Below are positions 26,763 to 36,092 of a DNA stretch of 62,951 nt, piece by piece. The position numbers and the translations under genes were made by a program. Where the stretch lies: NCBI RefSeq assembly GCF_900100735.1, contig NZ_FNCJ01000032.1:1-62951 (forward strand), written 5' to 3'. Numbering within the stretch: position 1 is the first letter of the stretch; the number at the start of each line of letters is the position of its first letter. The stretch comes from Paraburkholderia phenazinium (GTDB lineage: Bacteria > Pseudomonadota > Gammaproteobacteria > Burkholderiales > Burkholderiaceae). A model generated the notes under the pieces. It searched no databases and was not told the origin of the DNA. It saw nothing but the letters and a program-made list of their open reading frames with translations.

Positions 26763-27917
26763 TCAACCCTCGAAACTGCGCTGCATCTCACGCGCAATCA
26801 CAATCTGCTGGATTTGCGTGGTGCCTTCGTAAATCCGGAACAGGCGCACGTCGCGATAGAACCGCTCGATTCCGTACTCGCTCATATAACCTGCGCCGCC
26901 AAAAATCTGCACCGCACGATCGGCCACCCGTCCGCACATTTCCGTCGCAAACATCTTCGCGCATGAGGATTCGCTCGTAACCCGCTCGCCTGCATCGCGA
27001 CGGCGCGCCGCGTCGAGGATCATGCAGCGTGAGGCGTAGATCTCCGCCTGGCTATCGGCCAGCATCGCCTGGATTAGTTCGAATTCGACGATCGGCTTGC
27101 CGAACTGCTTGCGCTCCATTGCATAACGCAACGCGTCGGCGAGCATGCGTTCGGCGGCGCCTGTGGCCACCGCGGCGATATGCAGGCGCCCCTTGTCGAG
27201 CACCTTCATGGCGGTCTTGAAGCCGACGCCCTCTTTCTCGCCGATCAGATTCGCCACCGGCACGCGGCAGTTGTCGAAGATCACGTCGCAGGTATGCGCG
27301 CCCTTCTGACCCATCTTGCGGTCGATCTTGCCCAGCGACAGCCCCGGCGTGCCGGCTTCGACCACGAACGCGGAGATCGCACCGGCGCCTTTCGCGGTGG
27401 GATCGGTGCGCGCCATCACGGTGAAAAGCCCCGCCTCGGGCGCGTTGGTGATGAAGCGTTTGGCGCCGTTCAGCACGTAGTGATCGCCGTCACGCACGGC
27501 CGTGGTTCTGAGCGATGCCGCGTCCGAACCGGCCTCCGGCTCGGTGAGGCAAAACGAGCCGATCAGTTCGCCCGAGGCGAGCCGCGGCAGATACTTCTCC
27601 TTCTGCGCCGGCGTGCCGTCGATGACAATACCGGTCGAGCCGATACCATTGTTGCTGCCGATCGCCGAACGAAACGCCGGCGAGGTCTTGCCGAGCTCCA
27701 TGGCAGCCAGCACTTCTTCTTCCATGGTCAAGCCGAGGCCGCCGTATTCTTCGGGAAGGCATAAGCCGAACAGGCCGAGGTCCTTCATTTCCTGCAACAG
27801 CGCTGCGGGAATCTGATCGGTTTCGGCGACGATCTCTTCATTCGGCACCAGACGTTCACGCACGAACCGGATAATGCTGTCGAGCAGCAGATTCAGGGTT
27901 TCCTGGCTTCGAATCAC
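26763..27917 (-). CDS. Acyl-CoA dehydrogenase
   Basis: A 384-residue FAD enzyme that introduces a trans-2 double bond into acyl-CoA. FAD and substrate motifs are LTEPEAGSDAAS and RFITNA; the catalytic-base position is Glu in RIYEGTTQIQQI, and FGGAGYMSEYGIER is the second family signature. I place the start at GTG 27917 because AAGGAG lies just upstream; the open frame continues 35 codons further with no homology-like features. It is divergent from the antiporter gene at 28041. Confidence 0.93.
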   Translation of the reverse strand: MIRSQETLNLLLDSIIRFVRERLVPNEEIVAETDQIPAALLQEMKDLGLFGLCLPEEYGGLGLTMEEEVLAAMELGKTSPAFRSAIGSNNGIGSTGIVIDGTPAQKEKYLPRLASGELIGSFCLTEPEAGSDAASLRTTAVRDGDHYVLNGAKRFITNAPEAGLFTVMARTDPTAKGAGAISAFVVEAGTPGLSLGKIDRKMGQKGAHTCDVIFDNCRVPVANLIGEKEGVGFKTAMKVLDKGRLHIAAVATGAAERMLADALRYAMERKQFGKPIVEFELIQAMLADSQAEIYASRCMILDAARRRDAGERVTSESSCAKMFATEMCGRVADRAVQIFGGAGYMSEYGIERFYRDVRLFRIYEGTTQIQQIVIAREMQRSFEG

Positions 27918-28040
27918 AACGTCTCCTTGAAAACTTGCATTCGCTATCGATACATATTCGTTATAGTTTAATGTACTAGCGCGTTTTCCTGATTCAATGC
28001 TTGAACTTGAATTGACGCGCATCGAACAAGGAACGACTGG

Positions 28041-29120
28041 ATGACGACATCGACCGTGCTACCCCGCTGGACCATTGGAATGCCCATCGCCGCCTGGGTG
28101 ATTCTGGGCGCCGCGTTTGCCCTGCCAGGCTATGGCTTCATCCTGGCGCTTGTCGGTGTGGCGTTGGCCGGCGCCGTATTCGCCGCCGTCCATCACGCGG
28201 AGGTGGTGGCGCACCGGGTCGGCGAGCCATTCGGCACCTTGGTGCTGGCGGTCGCGGTGACGGTGATCGAGGTCGCGCTGATCGTCTCGGTGATGCTCAC
28301 CTCCGGTCCGGAGAAAGCCGGCCTTGCACGCGACACGGTGTTCGCCGCGGTGATGATCGTCTGCAACGGCATTGTCGGCATCTGTTTGCTGGTGGGCGGC
28401 ATCCGTCACCGCGAACAGGACTTCCAGGCGCGCGGCGCGGCTGCCACGCTGGCGGTGCTGGCCTCGCTCTCGGTATTGACGCTGGTGATGCCGAATTTCA
28501 CCACCACCCGGGCAGGTCCGCTGCTGACGTCGTCGCAACTGGCGTTCGCGGGGGTGTCGTCGCTGGTGCTGTACGGCGTCTTCGTGTTCGTGCAGACGGT
28601 GCGCCATCGCGACTATTTTCTGGCCGCAACGCCCGATGAAAGCGTGCACGCTGCGCCGCCTACCGCCACCCAGGCATTGCTCAGCGCAGCGCTTTTGCTG
28701 GTATGTCTGGTGGCCGTGGTCTTGCTCGCCAAACTGTTGTCGCCTACCGTCGAAACGGCGGTGCAAAACATGGGCGCGCCGCCTGCCGTGGTGGGCATCG
28801 TGATTGCGGCGCTGGTGCTGTTGCCCGAGGGACTCGCCGCGGTGCGCGCAGCGCGCGCCGACCGCCTGCAAAACAGTTTGAATCTCGCGCTCGGCTCGGC
28901 GCTCGCCAGTATCGGCTTGACGATTCCGACGGTCGCCGCGGTGTTTCTGTGGACCGGCCAGCCGCTGGTGCTCGGCATCGACGGCAAGGAGACCGTCCTG
29001 CTGATCCTTACGCTGCTGGTCGGCACGCTCACGCTCAGCAGCGGGCGCACGACCATCCTGCAAGGCGTCGTGCACCTGTCGCTGTTTGCCACCTATCTGT
29101 TTCTCTCGTTCGCCCCGTGA
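28041..29120 (+). CDS. Ca2+/H+ antiporter (ChaA/CaCA type)
   Basis: A 359-residue inner-membrane exchanger with about eleven hydrophobic segments. The two alpha repeats of the cation/Ca2+ exchanger superfamily are visible: HRVGEPFGTLVLAVAVTVIE (residues 58-77) and VVGIVIAALVLLPEGLAAVR (about 250-270), each with the key acidic residue in a membrane helix. E. coli ChaA is similar in size and layout. It probably exports Ca2+ or Na+/K+ at high pH. Confidence 0.9.
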   Translation: MTTSTVLPRWTIGMPIAAWVILGAAFALPGYGFILALVGVALAGAVFAAVHHAEVVAHRVGEPFGTLVLAVAVTVIEVALIVSVMLTSGPEKAGLARDTVFAAVMIVCNGIVGICLLVGGIRHREQDFQARGAAATLAVLASLSVLTLVMPNFTTTRAGPLLTSSQLAFAGVSSLVLYGVFVFVQTVRHRDYFLAATPDESVHAAPPTATQALLSAALLLVCLVAVVLLAKLLSPTVETAVQNMGAPPAVVGIVIAALVLLPEGLAAVRAARADRLQNSLNLALGSALASIGLTIPTVAAVFLWTGQPLVLGIDGKETVLLILTLLVGTLTLSSGRTTILQGVVHLSLFATYLFLSFAP

Positions 29121-29158
29121 TGGATTGAGTCAACGAGCGGGCGACGCGCGTCGCCCCC

Positions 29159-30034
29159 TCACTCGGTCCAACGTTCCGCGATCCATTCGCGGAACAGGTT
29201 GACCTTCTGCTGATGCGCGACACAGTCCGGATAAACGAAGTAGTAGCGCGATCCGGTCGTCAACACCGTATCGAAGGGGCGCACAAGGCGCTTGGCCGCG
29301 ACGTCCTCGTCGACCAGCGCAAGGTCGCTGATCGCCACGCCGAAGCCTTGTAGCGCCGCGTTCGTGGCGAGATCGAGCGTATCGAAGCTGGGACCATGAC
29401 CGGCGTCGATCTCGCGGGCCTCGACGTGATCGAGCCACATCCTCCAGTCGCGGTGGTCGCGCGTGGGATGCAGCAACGTGTGATGGGCCAGATCCGCGAC
29501 GCTCTCGAGCGGCTTGCGATGGAGCAACTCGGGCGCGCAGACCGGCGTCAGGCGCTCTTCGAAAAGCGGCACAGCCTGCACGTCGACACCCGGCGACGAA
29601 CCGTAGATGATCGCGGCGTCGAACGGTTCGCTCTGGAAGTCCACGTCATGCTGCCAGGTGGTGGTGATCTGCACATGCAGGTCGGGGTACTCCGCCTGAA
29701 ACTGCATGATCTTCGGCAGCATCCAGCGCATCACGCAGGTCGGCACTTTCAAGGCCAGATCGGTGCGCTGACGGGTGAGGCGCAGGGAAATCTCTTCGAT
29801 GCGCGCGAAGCTCTCCTTCACCGCCGGCAATAACAACTCGCCCTCCGCCGTCAGCGTGAGACCCTTCGCGTGACGCTTGAAGAGCGGAAACTTATAGTAG
29901 TCCTCGAGCGCCAGAATCTGCCGGCTGACCGCGCCCTGGGTCAGGCACAGGTGATCCGCGGCACGCGTGAAGCTGCGATGCCGCGCGACGGTCTCGAAGA
30001 TCTGCAGCGCGTTTAGCGGGGGAAGTCGTCGCAT
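29159..30034 (-). CDS. LysR-type regulator, GcvA-like
   Basis: A 291-residue regulator. The N-terminal helix-turn-helix begins RRLPPLNALQIFETVARHRS and includes SFTRAADHLCLTQGAVSRQI, the form seen in GcvA-like LysR proteins. The rest is the periplasmic-binding-protein-like effector domain. The start is set at ATG 30034, matching the usual MRRLPPL; ATG 30070 is an alternative. It is divergent from the ABC transporter genes that begin at 30382, so these are its likely targets. Confidence 0.92.
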   Translation of the reverse strand: MRRLPPLNALQIFETVARHRSFTRAADHLCLTQGAVSRQILALEDYYKFPLFKRHAKGLTLTAEGELLLPAVKESFARIEEISLRLTRQRTDLALKVPTCVMRWMLPKIMQFQAEYPDLHVQITTTWQHDVDFQSEPFDAAIIYGSSPGVDVQAVPLFEERLTPVCAPELLHRKPLESVADLAHHTLLHPTRDHRDWRMWLDHVEAREIDAGHGPSFDTLDLATNAALQGFGVAISDLALVDEDVAAKRLVRPFDTVLTTGSRYYFVYPDCVAHQQKVNLFREWIAERWTE

Positions 30035-30381
30035 GGCGCCGTCCAGGTTCCAGGTATCAGAAAAATGCATCGCAAGGGCGGCTGGCCTGAAGGCCGCTTA
30101 CGCCCCATAAGCATCCAGCATAAGCGATCAAAAAACCGTGCGGCGCCTTTGACCGCGTTGCCGCATGCATGGCGCTCATGCCGCGTGGCCTGGCGTCTCG
30201 CCGTCTCTACCCACCCGCCCCCACCCAGGCACAACCCTTCCTGCATGAGCTTACGTCATGGCGTCCATGCAGAGATTTCGTTTGTTGGGTGATTTTGGCA
30301 AACCTAGAGTGCATTCACCCGCAACGTCTTCGCACGGCACGATCCACGCGAAAGTTGCTCCGTTCAACCAGGGAGACGCTC
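30035..30381 (+). other. Intergenic region between LysR and ABC operon
   Basis: This 347-base gap between divergent genes should carry the LysR-binding sites and both promoters. The only clear element is the ribosome-binding site AGGGAG before 30382. I could not identify a T-N11-A palindrome with confidence, and no RNA gene is visible. Confidence 0.35.
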
Positions 30382-31476
30382 ATGCAGGACATCAAACACG
30401 GCAGACGGCAGGCCATCAAGGCGCTCGGTGCAGCGCTGGCAGCCTCGACATTGCCCATGCCGTTCGTGAATCTGAAGGCGCAGGAGCAGAATTTCTCCGG
30501 CAAGACGCTGCGTCTGCTGACGTGGTCCGACGATACCGGTGCGGCCGCGCTGCGCAATATCGCCGCGACCTTTACGGCGAAAACCGGCGCCAAGGTGATC
30601 GCCGATCGCGCCGACGGCACCTCTGGGATGGTCGCCAAGGTCAAGGCCGCGGGCGACCGGCCGACCTATGACGTCATCACACTGGCTGGCGTCGGCGCGT
30701 CCGGTCTCGGCGATGCGGGCCTGCTTGTCAAACCAGACCTCGACAAACTGCCTAACCTGAAGGAAGTCGCGCCGCAATACCGCACCGGCGCCGACGGCTT
30801 CGGCGTCGGCTACCTGTTGTGGTCCGACGGCCTGATCTACAACACGTCGACCGTTAAAACCGCCCCCGCCTCGTATGAGGCGCTGTGGGATCCGAAATAC
30901 GCCGGCCGCCTGTTTCTGCCCCCGCCCGAGTGGGCCGAAGCGGTCGACCTCGCGATCATCGCCGCCAAGATGTCGGGCGGCTCGCAGCAAAACATCGAAC
31001 CCGGTTTCAAGAAGCTCGCGGAACTGAAGGAACGTGTCATGACCCTCGGCGAGAACCCGAATCAGGTGGCCGACCTGTTCCGGACCGGCTCGCTCGATAT
31101 CGGCGGTATCTATTCGCCCGCCTTCTTCCCCGATCAGATTCGCAAACCCGAGTACAAAATGGGCGTCACTTACGGCATGAAGGAAGGCTTCGCCACACAG
31201 CTGATGTTCACCGTGATCCCGAAGTCGCACCCGGGTGACAGCGATCTGATCCACGCCTTCATCAATCATTCGCTCGACGCCGGTGTGCAAGGCCGGATGG
31301 CCGCCGACGTGCTGAACGGCCCGGTCAATTCGAAGGCCGTGATTCCCGCCGAGAGCCGTGCGTTCGTGCCGAGCCCGAAGCAGATCGCCGAGAAAGCGGT
31401 CCTGCATGACGACAAGGCGCTGGCTGCGGTACAAGCGGCCTGGATCAAGCGCTATACCGAGATTTTCTCGGCATGA
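30382..31476 (+). CDS. Polyamine-type ABC transporter substrate-binding protein
   Basis: A 364-residue extracytoplasmic binding protein of the spermidine/putrescine type (SBP_bac family). The N-terminus (RRQAIKALGAALAAS) looks like a twin-arginine or long Sec signal. KTLRLLTWSDDTG, YDVITLAGVGASG and the late KSHPGDSDLIHAFINH are family-like. The ATG follows AGGGAG. It overlaps the first permease gene (ATGA), so the transporter is one operon. Confidence 0.9.
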   Translation: MQDIKHGRRQAIKALGAALAASTLPMPFVNLKAQEQNFSGKTLRLLTWSDDTGAAALRNIAATFTAKTGAKVIADRADGTSGMVAKVKAAGDRPTYDVITLAGVGASGLGDAGLLVKPDLDKLPNLKEVAPQYRTGADGFGVGYLLWSDGLIYNTSTVKTAPASYEALWDPKYAGRLFLPPPEWAEAVDLAIIAAKMSGGSQQNIEPGFKKLAELKERVMTLGENPNQVADLFRTGSLDIGGIYSPAFFPDQIRKPEYKMGVTYGMKEGFATQLMFTVIPKSHPGDSDLIHAFINHSLDAGVQGRMAADVLNGPVNSKAVIPAESRAFVPSPKQIAEKAVLHDDKALAAVQAAWIKRYTEIFSA

Positions 31477-32381
31477 CCACGACGCCCGGGCTCTCCTTGC
31501 AGCGCGCTTGCGAGGCCACCGGCGCGGCTTGGCCAAAGGCCCGGCCGTGGCTCCTGCTGGCGCCGATCCTCGTGTTTCTCGCGGTGCTGGCGGCGGCCGC
31601 GCTGGTGGTGTTGCGGATGAGTTTCGGGACCCAGGGCAACGAGTGGCACGGTTTCACGCTACAGAATTATGTCGATCTGGCCGATAGCTATTTCATGACG
31701 TCCCTCTGGATCACCTTGAAACTGGCGTTTCAAAGCATGGTCTGCGCGGTGCTGCTGGCAATTCCGGTGGCGCTCGCGATGGCGCGCACCGAATCGCGGC
31801 TGGCGCGCCGGCTGCTTCTGGCCGGCGTGCTGCTGCCATTGCTGGTCAATCTGCTCCTGCAAGGCTATGGCTGGCTGGTGATCCTCGGCCCGGCCGGTCT
31901 GCTCAATCATGCGTTGCTCGCGAGCGGCTTGATCGAGCGTCCCGTTTTATGGCTGTATCGCCAGCATGGCGTGCTGCTCGGCTTGATCCAGACCGCGTTT
32001 CCACTCGCCGTGTTGCCGCTATCGAGCGCAATGCGCGCCGTGTCGCGCTCTTACGAAGAAGCCGCCGCGACGCTCGGCGCCACCCGTTGGCAAACCCTGC
32101 GCCACGTGATGCTGCCGCTGGCCATGCCTGGGCTCGTCTCCGGTGCGTTGCTGGTGTTCGCTTATAACGCGAGCGCTTTCGCTGTGCCTTTGCTGCTTGG
32201 CGGGCGCCGCGTGCCGATGCTCGCCGTGCTGGTGCACGACCAGGTCGCGCCGTTGTTGAACTGGCCAGCCGCGTCGGCCTCGGGCGTGGTGCTTATGGTC
32301 GCAACGCTGGCGGTGATGGCGCTCTCGCAACGGCTCGTGCGGCGCACACAACGGCTCCATCCGGAGGAACCTTCGGCATGA
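31473..32381 (+). CDS. ABC transporter permease (PotB-like)
   Basis: A 302-residue inner-membrane permease with six predicted helices. The cytoplasmic EAA loop is clear (SRSYEEAAATLGATRWQTLR), which docks to the ATPase. It overlaps both neighbours (four bases each). Family: binding-protein-dependent transport inner-membrane component, spermidine/putrescine branch. Confidence 0.93.
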   Translation: MTTTPGLSLQRACEATGAAWPKARPWLLLAPILVFLAVLAAAALVVLRMSFGTQGNEWHGFTLQNYVDLADSYFMTSLWITLKLAFQSMVCAVLLAIPVALAMARTESRLARRLLLAGVLLPLLVNLLLQGYGWLVILGPAGLLNHALLASGLIERPVLWLYRQHGVLLGLIQTAFPLAVLPLSSAMRAVSRSYEEAAATLGATRWQTLRHVMLPLAMPGLVSGALLVFAYNASAFAVPLLLGGRRVPMLAVLVHDQVAPLLNWPAASASGVVLMVATLAVMALSQRLVRRTQRLHPEEPSA

Positions 32382-33241
32382 GCACCGTCCCTCTGCGGCA
32401 GCGCGCGCTGCGCCTGCCAACCACCATGCCCGGCCGGCTCAGCAAGCCTGCGGCACTCCTGGCAGCCATCGTCCTGTTGCTCGCGGCGCTGCCGATCCTG
32501 ACGATGATTACGATGTCGTTCAGCGCCTCGGACACGCTTGAATTTCCACCGTCCGGCTACAGCCTGCAGTGGTACCGCGCGGCGTGGCACAGCTTCGTCG
32601 CGCCCGATGCCAGCGACGCGCTCTCGATGGGCAGCGCGTTGAGCACCAGCCTGATCGTCGCCGTCGCCACGATGATCGTCGCCACGCTCGTTTCCGTGCC
32701 GGCCGCCTATGCGTTGAGCCGATACCGGTTTCGCGGCAAGCCGGCCGTCGAGCAACTGGTCGCGCTGCCGCTCGTTTATCCGCTGGTGATGCTCGGCCTC
32801 TCACTGCTGCTGGTGTTCAACGTGCTGCCGGTCGAACTTGGCGTGTTCCGTCTGATCATTGCGCACGTGATCCTGGCGCTACCGTTCACCGTGAAGAACT
32901 GTGCGGCCTCGGTGGCCTCGATCGGCCCGGAATTCGAGGAAGCCGCCTGCGTGATGGGCGCGAGCCCCGGTCGCGCCCTCATCGACGTGGTATTGCCGCT
33001 GATGCGCCCAGGCATTCTTGCCGGCATGCTGTTCGCGTTCATCATCTCCTTCAACGAATTCACGGTGACGTTCTTTCTCTACGGGATCAACACGATGACG
33101 CTGCCCGTGTGGCTCTATAGCCGCACCGTATCGTCGCTCGATCCCACCGTGTTTTCCTTTGCGGTATTTATCGTCGCGATCGATTTCGCGCTGATCTGGC
33201 TGCTTGAAAAGCTGATTGGCGATGAAGGCGTCGCGCTTTGA
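32378..33241 (+). CDS. ABC transporter permease (PotC-like)
   Basis: A 287-residue inner-membrane permease, partner of the preceding one. The EAA loop reads GPEFEEAACVMGASPGRALI. Six helices are expected, the first at about residues 25-48. ATGA overlap with the upstream permease. Confidence 0.93.
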   Translation: MSTVPLRQRALRLPTTMPGRLSKPAALLAAIVLLLAALPILTMITMSFSASDTLEFPPSGYSLQWYRAAWHSFVAPDASDALSMGSALSTSLIVAVATMIVATLVSVPAAYALSRYRFRGKPAVEQLVALPLVYPLVMLGLSLLLVFNVLPVELGVFRLIIAHVILALPFTVKNCAASVASIGPEFEEAACVMGASPGRALIDVVLPLMRPGILAGMLFAFIISFNEFTVTFFLYGINTMTLPVWLYSRTVSSLDPTVFSFAVFIVAIDFALIWLLEKLIGDEGVAL

Positions 33242-33286
33242 TATCGCTTTGATTCCTTTGCGATTCTGGTCCAGCAGGAACCCTTC

Positions 33287-34366
33287 ATGACTCATCTGAC
33301 ATTGCAGGCCGTGACCAAGCGCTTTAGCGCCGCATACGCCGTCGACCACGTCGATCTGAGCGTGCCGGATGGCAAGCTGGTCTGCTTTCTGGGCCCTTCC
33401 GGTTGCGGCAAGACGACCCTGTTGCGCATGATCGCCGGGTTGGAAACGCCAAGTTCAGGCAGCGTGAACTTCGCCGGCCGCGACATCACGCATCTGCCGG
33501 CGAACCAACGCGATTTCGGCATGGTGTTCCAGTCGCTCGCGCTGTTTCCGCATATGAGCGTGGCGCAGAACATTGCCTATCCGCTGCGGCTGCGCAAGAC
33601 CGGTAGAGCGGCACAAATACAGCGCGTCACGGAGCTGCTTGAACTGATCCAGTTGCCGCATATGGCAAACCGGCCGGTCACACAGCTCTCCGGCGGCCAG
33701 CGTCAACGCGTGGCGATTGCCCGGGCGATCGCGTCGTCGCCGAAACTGCTGTTGCTCGACGAACCGCTCTCCGCGCTCGACGCCAAACTCCGCGAAGCGA
33801 TGCAGGTCGAAATCCGCCTCTTGCAGCAACGCCTGGGTATCACCACCATCATGGTGACGCACGACCAGCGTGAAGCGATGACGATGGCCGACGAGATCGT
33901 CGTGATGGAAAAAGGTCGCATTGCGCAGGTCGGCAAGCCGCTCGACATCTATCGCGATCCGGTCAACGAGTTTGTCGCGGATTTCATCGGCCTCGGCAAT
34001 ATCCTGCCGGTGACGTACGACGGTCATGGCGGCGTGAGCTTGCCGGGCGGCCAGCAGATCGTCGTGCCGCAGCCTGCCCGCGTGCCGGGGTCCGCTTCGG
34101 AGATTCGTCTGCTGATCCGCCCCGAAGATGTTTGCGTCAGAACCGGTTCGGCTGGCCCCGGCCAAAACCAGAACCGGCTGCGCGGCACAGTCACCTTCAT
34201 CCGTGACGTCGGCGCCTCGCTGGAAGCGACCATCGACTGCGCCGGTTTCACGCTCACCGCCGCGACGACGCCGCGTGAAACACCCGGGCTTGTGTTGGGC
34301 ATGCCCGTGCTGGCCGAGTTGCCGCCGCACGCCTGCAAGCTGATCGCGGCCCGTGCCGCGCACTGA
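33287..34366 (+). CDS. ABC transporter ATP-binding protein (PotA-like)
   Basis: A 359-residue ATPase. Walker A is LGPSGCGKTTLL (about residue 35), the ABC signature is LSGGQRQRVAIARA and Walker B is LLLLDEPLSALD, with the switch His in MVTHDQREAM. A C-terminal TOBE domain (about 285-355) is the mark of polyamine/iron/sugar-type ATPases. It is the only ATPase within the two-transporter locus. Confidence 0.95.
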   Translation: MTHLTLQAVTKRFSAAYAVDHVDLSVPDGKLVCFLGPSGCGKTTLLRMIAGLETPSSGSVNFAGRDITHLPANQRDFGMVFQSLALFPHMSVAQNIAYPLRLRKTGRAAQIQRVTELLELIQLPHMANRPVTQLSGGQRQRVAIARAIASSPKLLLLDEPLSALDAKLREAMQVEIRLLQQRLGITTIMVTHDQREAMTMADEIVVMEKGRIAQVGKPLDIYRDPVNEFVADFIGLGNILPVTYDGHGGVSLPGGQQIVVPQPARVPGSASEIRLLIRPEDVCVRTGSAGPGQNQNRLRGTVTFIRDVGASLEATIDCAGFTLTAATTPRETPGLVLGMPVLAELPPHACKLIAARAAH

Positions 34367-34419
34367 ATTCATCCCGAATTGATCTGATAAATAACCAGGT
34401 TTTCGACAGAGGAACGACC

Positions 34420-35283
34420 ATGAACACCCCCGACTCACTTGCTCTGCGCTCCCACCGTAGCTGGCTTGCCCGGGTTGCCGGCAATACCCGGCGTGCCCTG
34501 GCGGCGGCCGCCACCACGCTCGCTTGCGCCGGCGTGACCGCACTCTGCGCGTTCGCCGCGCCCGCGGCCCATGCCGATGCGCTGGATTCGATCACCAAAT
34601 CGGGCGTCGTGCGGATCGGCGTATTCGAAGACTACCCGCCGTTCGGCTCGATCGGTCCGGACATGAAGCCCGAAGGCTATGACATCGACGTCGCCAACCT
34701 GATCGGCAAGGCGCTCAACGCGAAGGTGGAACTGGTCCAGGTCACCGGCGACAACCGCATGGCCTACCTCGCCGACCATAAAGCCGACATGTTGCTTTCA
34801 GTCGGCCAAACCCCGGAGCGCGAGAAGGTCATTGATTTTTCACAGCCCTACGCCCCCTACTACCTCGCGGTGTTCGGCCCCAAGAACCTCGTGGTCAAGA
34901 ACGCCGGCGACCTTGCCGGCAAGACGATTTCGGTCGCACGCGGCACGCTGGAGGACCTGAGCGTCACCAAGATCGCCCCGCCGAGCGCGACCATCAAAAG
35001 ATTCGACGATCCTAACGGAGCAATTTCGGCGTTTCTTTCTGGTCAGGTACAGTTGATGGTGGTCGGCAACGACGTGGGCGCAACGATCCTCGCGCGTCAT
35101 CCGGCCAACGATCCCGAGCAGAAGTTCGCCTTGTTCAGTTCGCCCGATCATGTCGGCCTGAACAAAAACGAGCCGCGCCTGAAGCAGAAAGTCGATGAAA
35201 CGATTGCCCGCGCCCGCAAGGACGGCACGATGAATGCGATTTCTGAAAAGTGGCTGCGGGCGCCGCTGCCGGCCGATCTCTAA
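34420..35283 (+). CDS. Amino-acid-type ABC transporter substrate-binding protein
   Basis: A 287-residue family 3 solute-binding protein. A long N-region precedes the signal-peptide core (residues 22-50, ending AHA). Motifs SGVVRIGVFEDYPPFGSIGP, YDIDVANLIGKAL and RMAYLADHKADMLLS are those of GlnH/HisJ-like proteins that bind polar amino acids or opines. It is followed by two HisM-type permeases. Confidence 0.92.
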   Translation: MNTPDSLALRSHRSWLARVAGNTRRALAAAATTLACAGVTALCAFAAPAAHADALDSITKSGVVRIGVFEDYPPFGSIGPDMKPEGYDIDVANLIGKALNAKVELVQVTGDNRMAYLADHKADMLLSVGQTPEREKVIDFSQPYAPYYLAVFGPKNLVVKNAGDLAGKTISVARGTLEDLSVTKIAPPSATIKRFDDPNGAISAFLSGQVQLMVVGNDVGATILARHPANDPEQKFALFSSPDHVGLNKNEPRLKQKVDETIARARKDGTMNAISEKWLRAPLPADL

Positions 35284-35346
35284 CCTTGTTGGTCCGGTCC
35301 CAACGCGTGGCCCGGATGGAGACTGATTCACGATGAGCGGCATGTC

Positions 35347-36090
35347 ATGAGTTATGCGTTCGATTTCAGCGGCTTCGGCGTCTATGCCGGCATGCTGGCC
35401 CACGGCGTGGCGGTCACACTGGGACTCACTGCGGTGTCCACCGTGCTGGGTGGCCTCGTGGGCATCGGCGGGGCGAGCGTCAGCGTCGCCGGGCCGCGCT
35501 GGGCGCGCACCTTGATTGCCGCTTACGTAGAACTGATCCGCAATACCCCCTTCATCGTGCAGTTGTTCTTTGTGTTCTTCGGCCTGCCGAGCCTTGGTAT
35601 TCATATCGACGAGGTACAGGCCGCGATTCTGGCGATGACCGTCAATCTCGGTGCTTACGCCATCGAGATCGTGCGCTCCGGTATCGAGTCGGTGCCGCGT
35701 GGCCAGGTCCAGGCGGCGCAGGCGCTCGGCCTGCACGGGCGTCAGGTGTTTCGCTTCGTGGTGCTGCCGCAGGCGCTGGCCAACGTCTTCCCGGCGCTGC
35801 TGAGCCAGGTGCTGATCGTGATGCTGGGCTCCGCCGTGGTGTCGCAGATCTCGGTGCCGGACCTGACTTACGCCGCGAACTTCATCCAGTCGCGCAATTT
35901 CCGCTCGTTCGAAAGCTACGTGATCATCACGGTGACGTATCTGGTGCTCTCCATCGTGTTGCGGCAGGTGCTCAACTGGCTGGGACGCGGCCTCTTTGCC
36001 GGCCGCATGCCGCACCGCCCTGATGAACCGCGCGGCTGGCGAACGCTGCTCGCGTGGCGCGGTCCGCGCACTGTCCCGACGGAGCGCTGA
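35347..36090 (+). CDS. Amino-acid ABC transporter permease (HisM/GlnP type)
   Basis: A 247-residue inner-membrane permease. YVELIRNTPFIVQLFFVFFG and the EAA-like loop SVPRGQVQAAQALGLHGRQV are hallmarks of the HEQRo amino-acid permease family. Upstream ATGs run into a stop, fixing the start at 35347. It is followed after two bases by the second permease. Confidence 0.93.
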   Translation: MSYAFDFSGFGVYAGMLAHGVAVTLGLTAVSTVLGGLVGIGGASVSVAGPRWARTLIAAYVELIRNTPFIVQLFFVFFGLPSLGIHIDEVQAAILAMTVNLGAYAIEIVRSGIESVPRGQVQAAQALGLHGRQVFRFVVLPQALANVFPALLSQVLIVMLGSAVVSQISVPDLTYAANFIQSRNFRSFESYVIITVTYLVLSIVLRQVLNWLGRGLFAGRMPHRPDEPRGWRTLLAWRGPRTVPTER

Positions 36091-36092
36091 TC

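Noticed and set aside
30364..31536. Minus-strand frame of 390 codons opposite the polyamine-binding protein
   Set aside because: Arg-rich antisense shadow; the plus-strand protein has a signal peptide and coupled permease genes.
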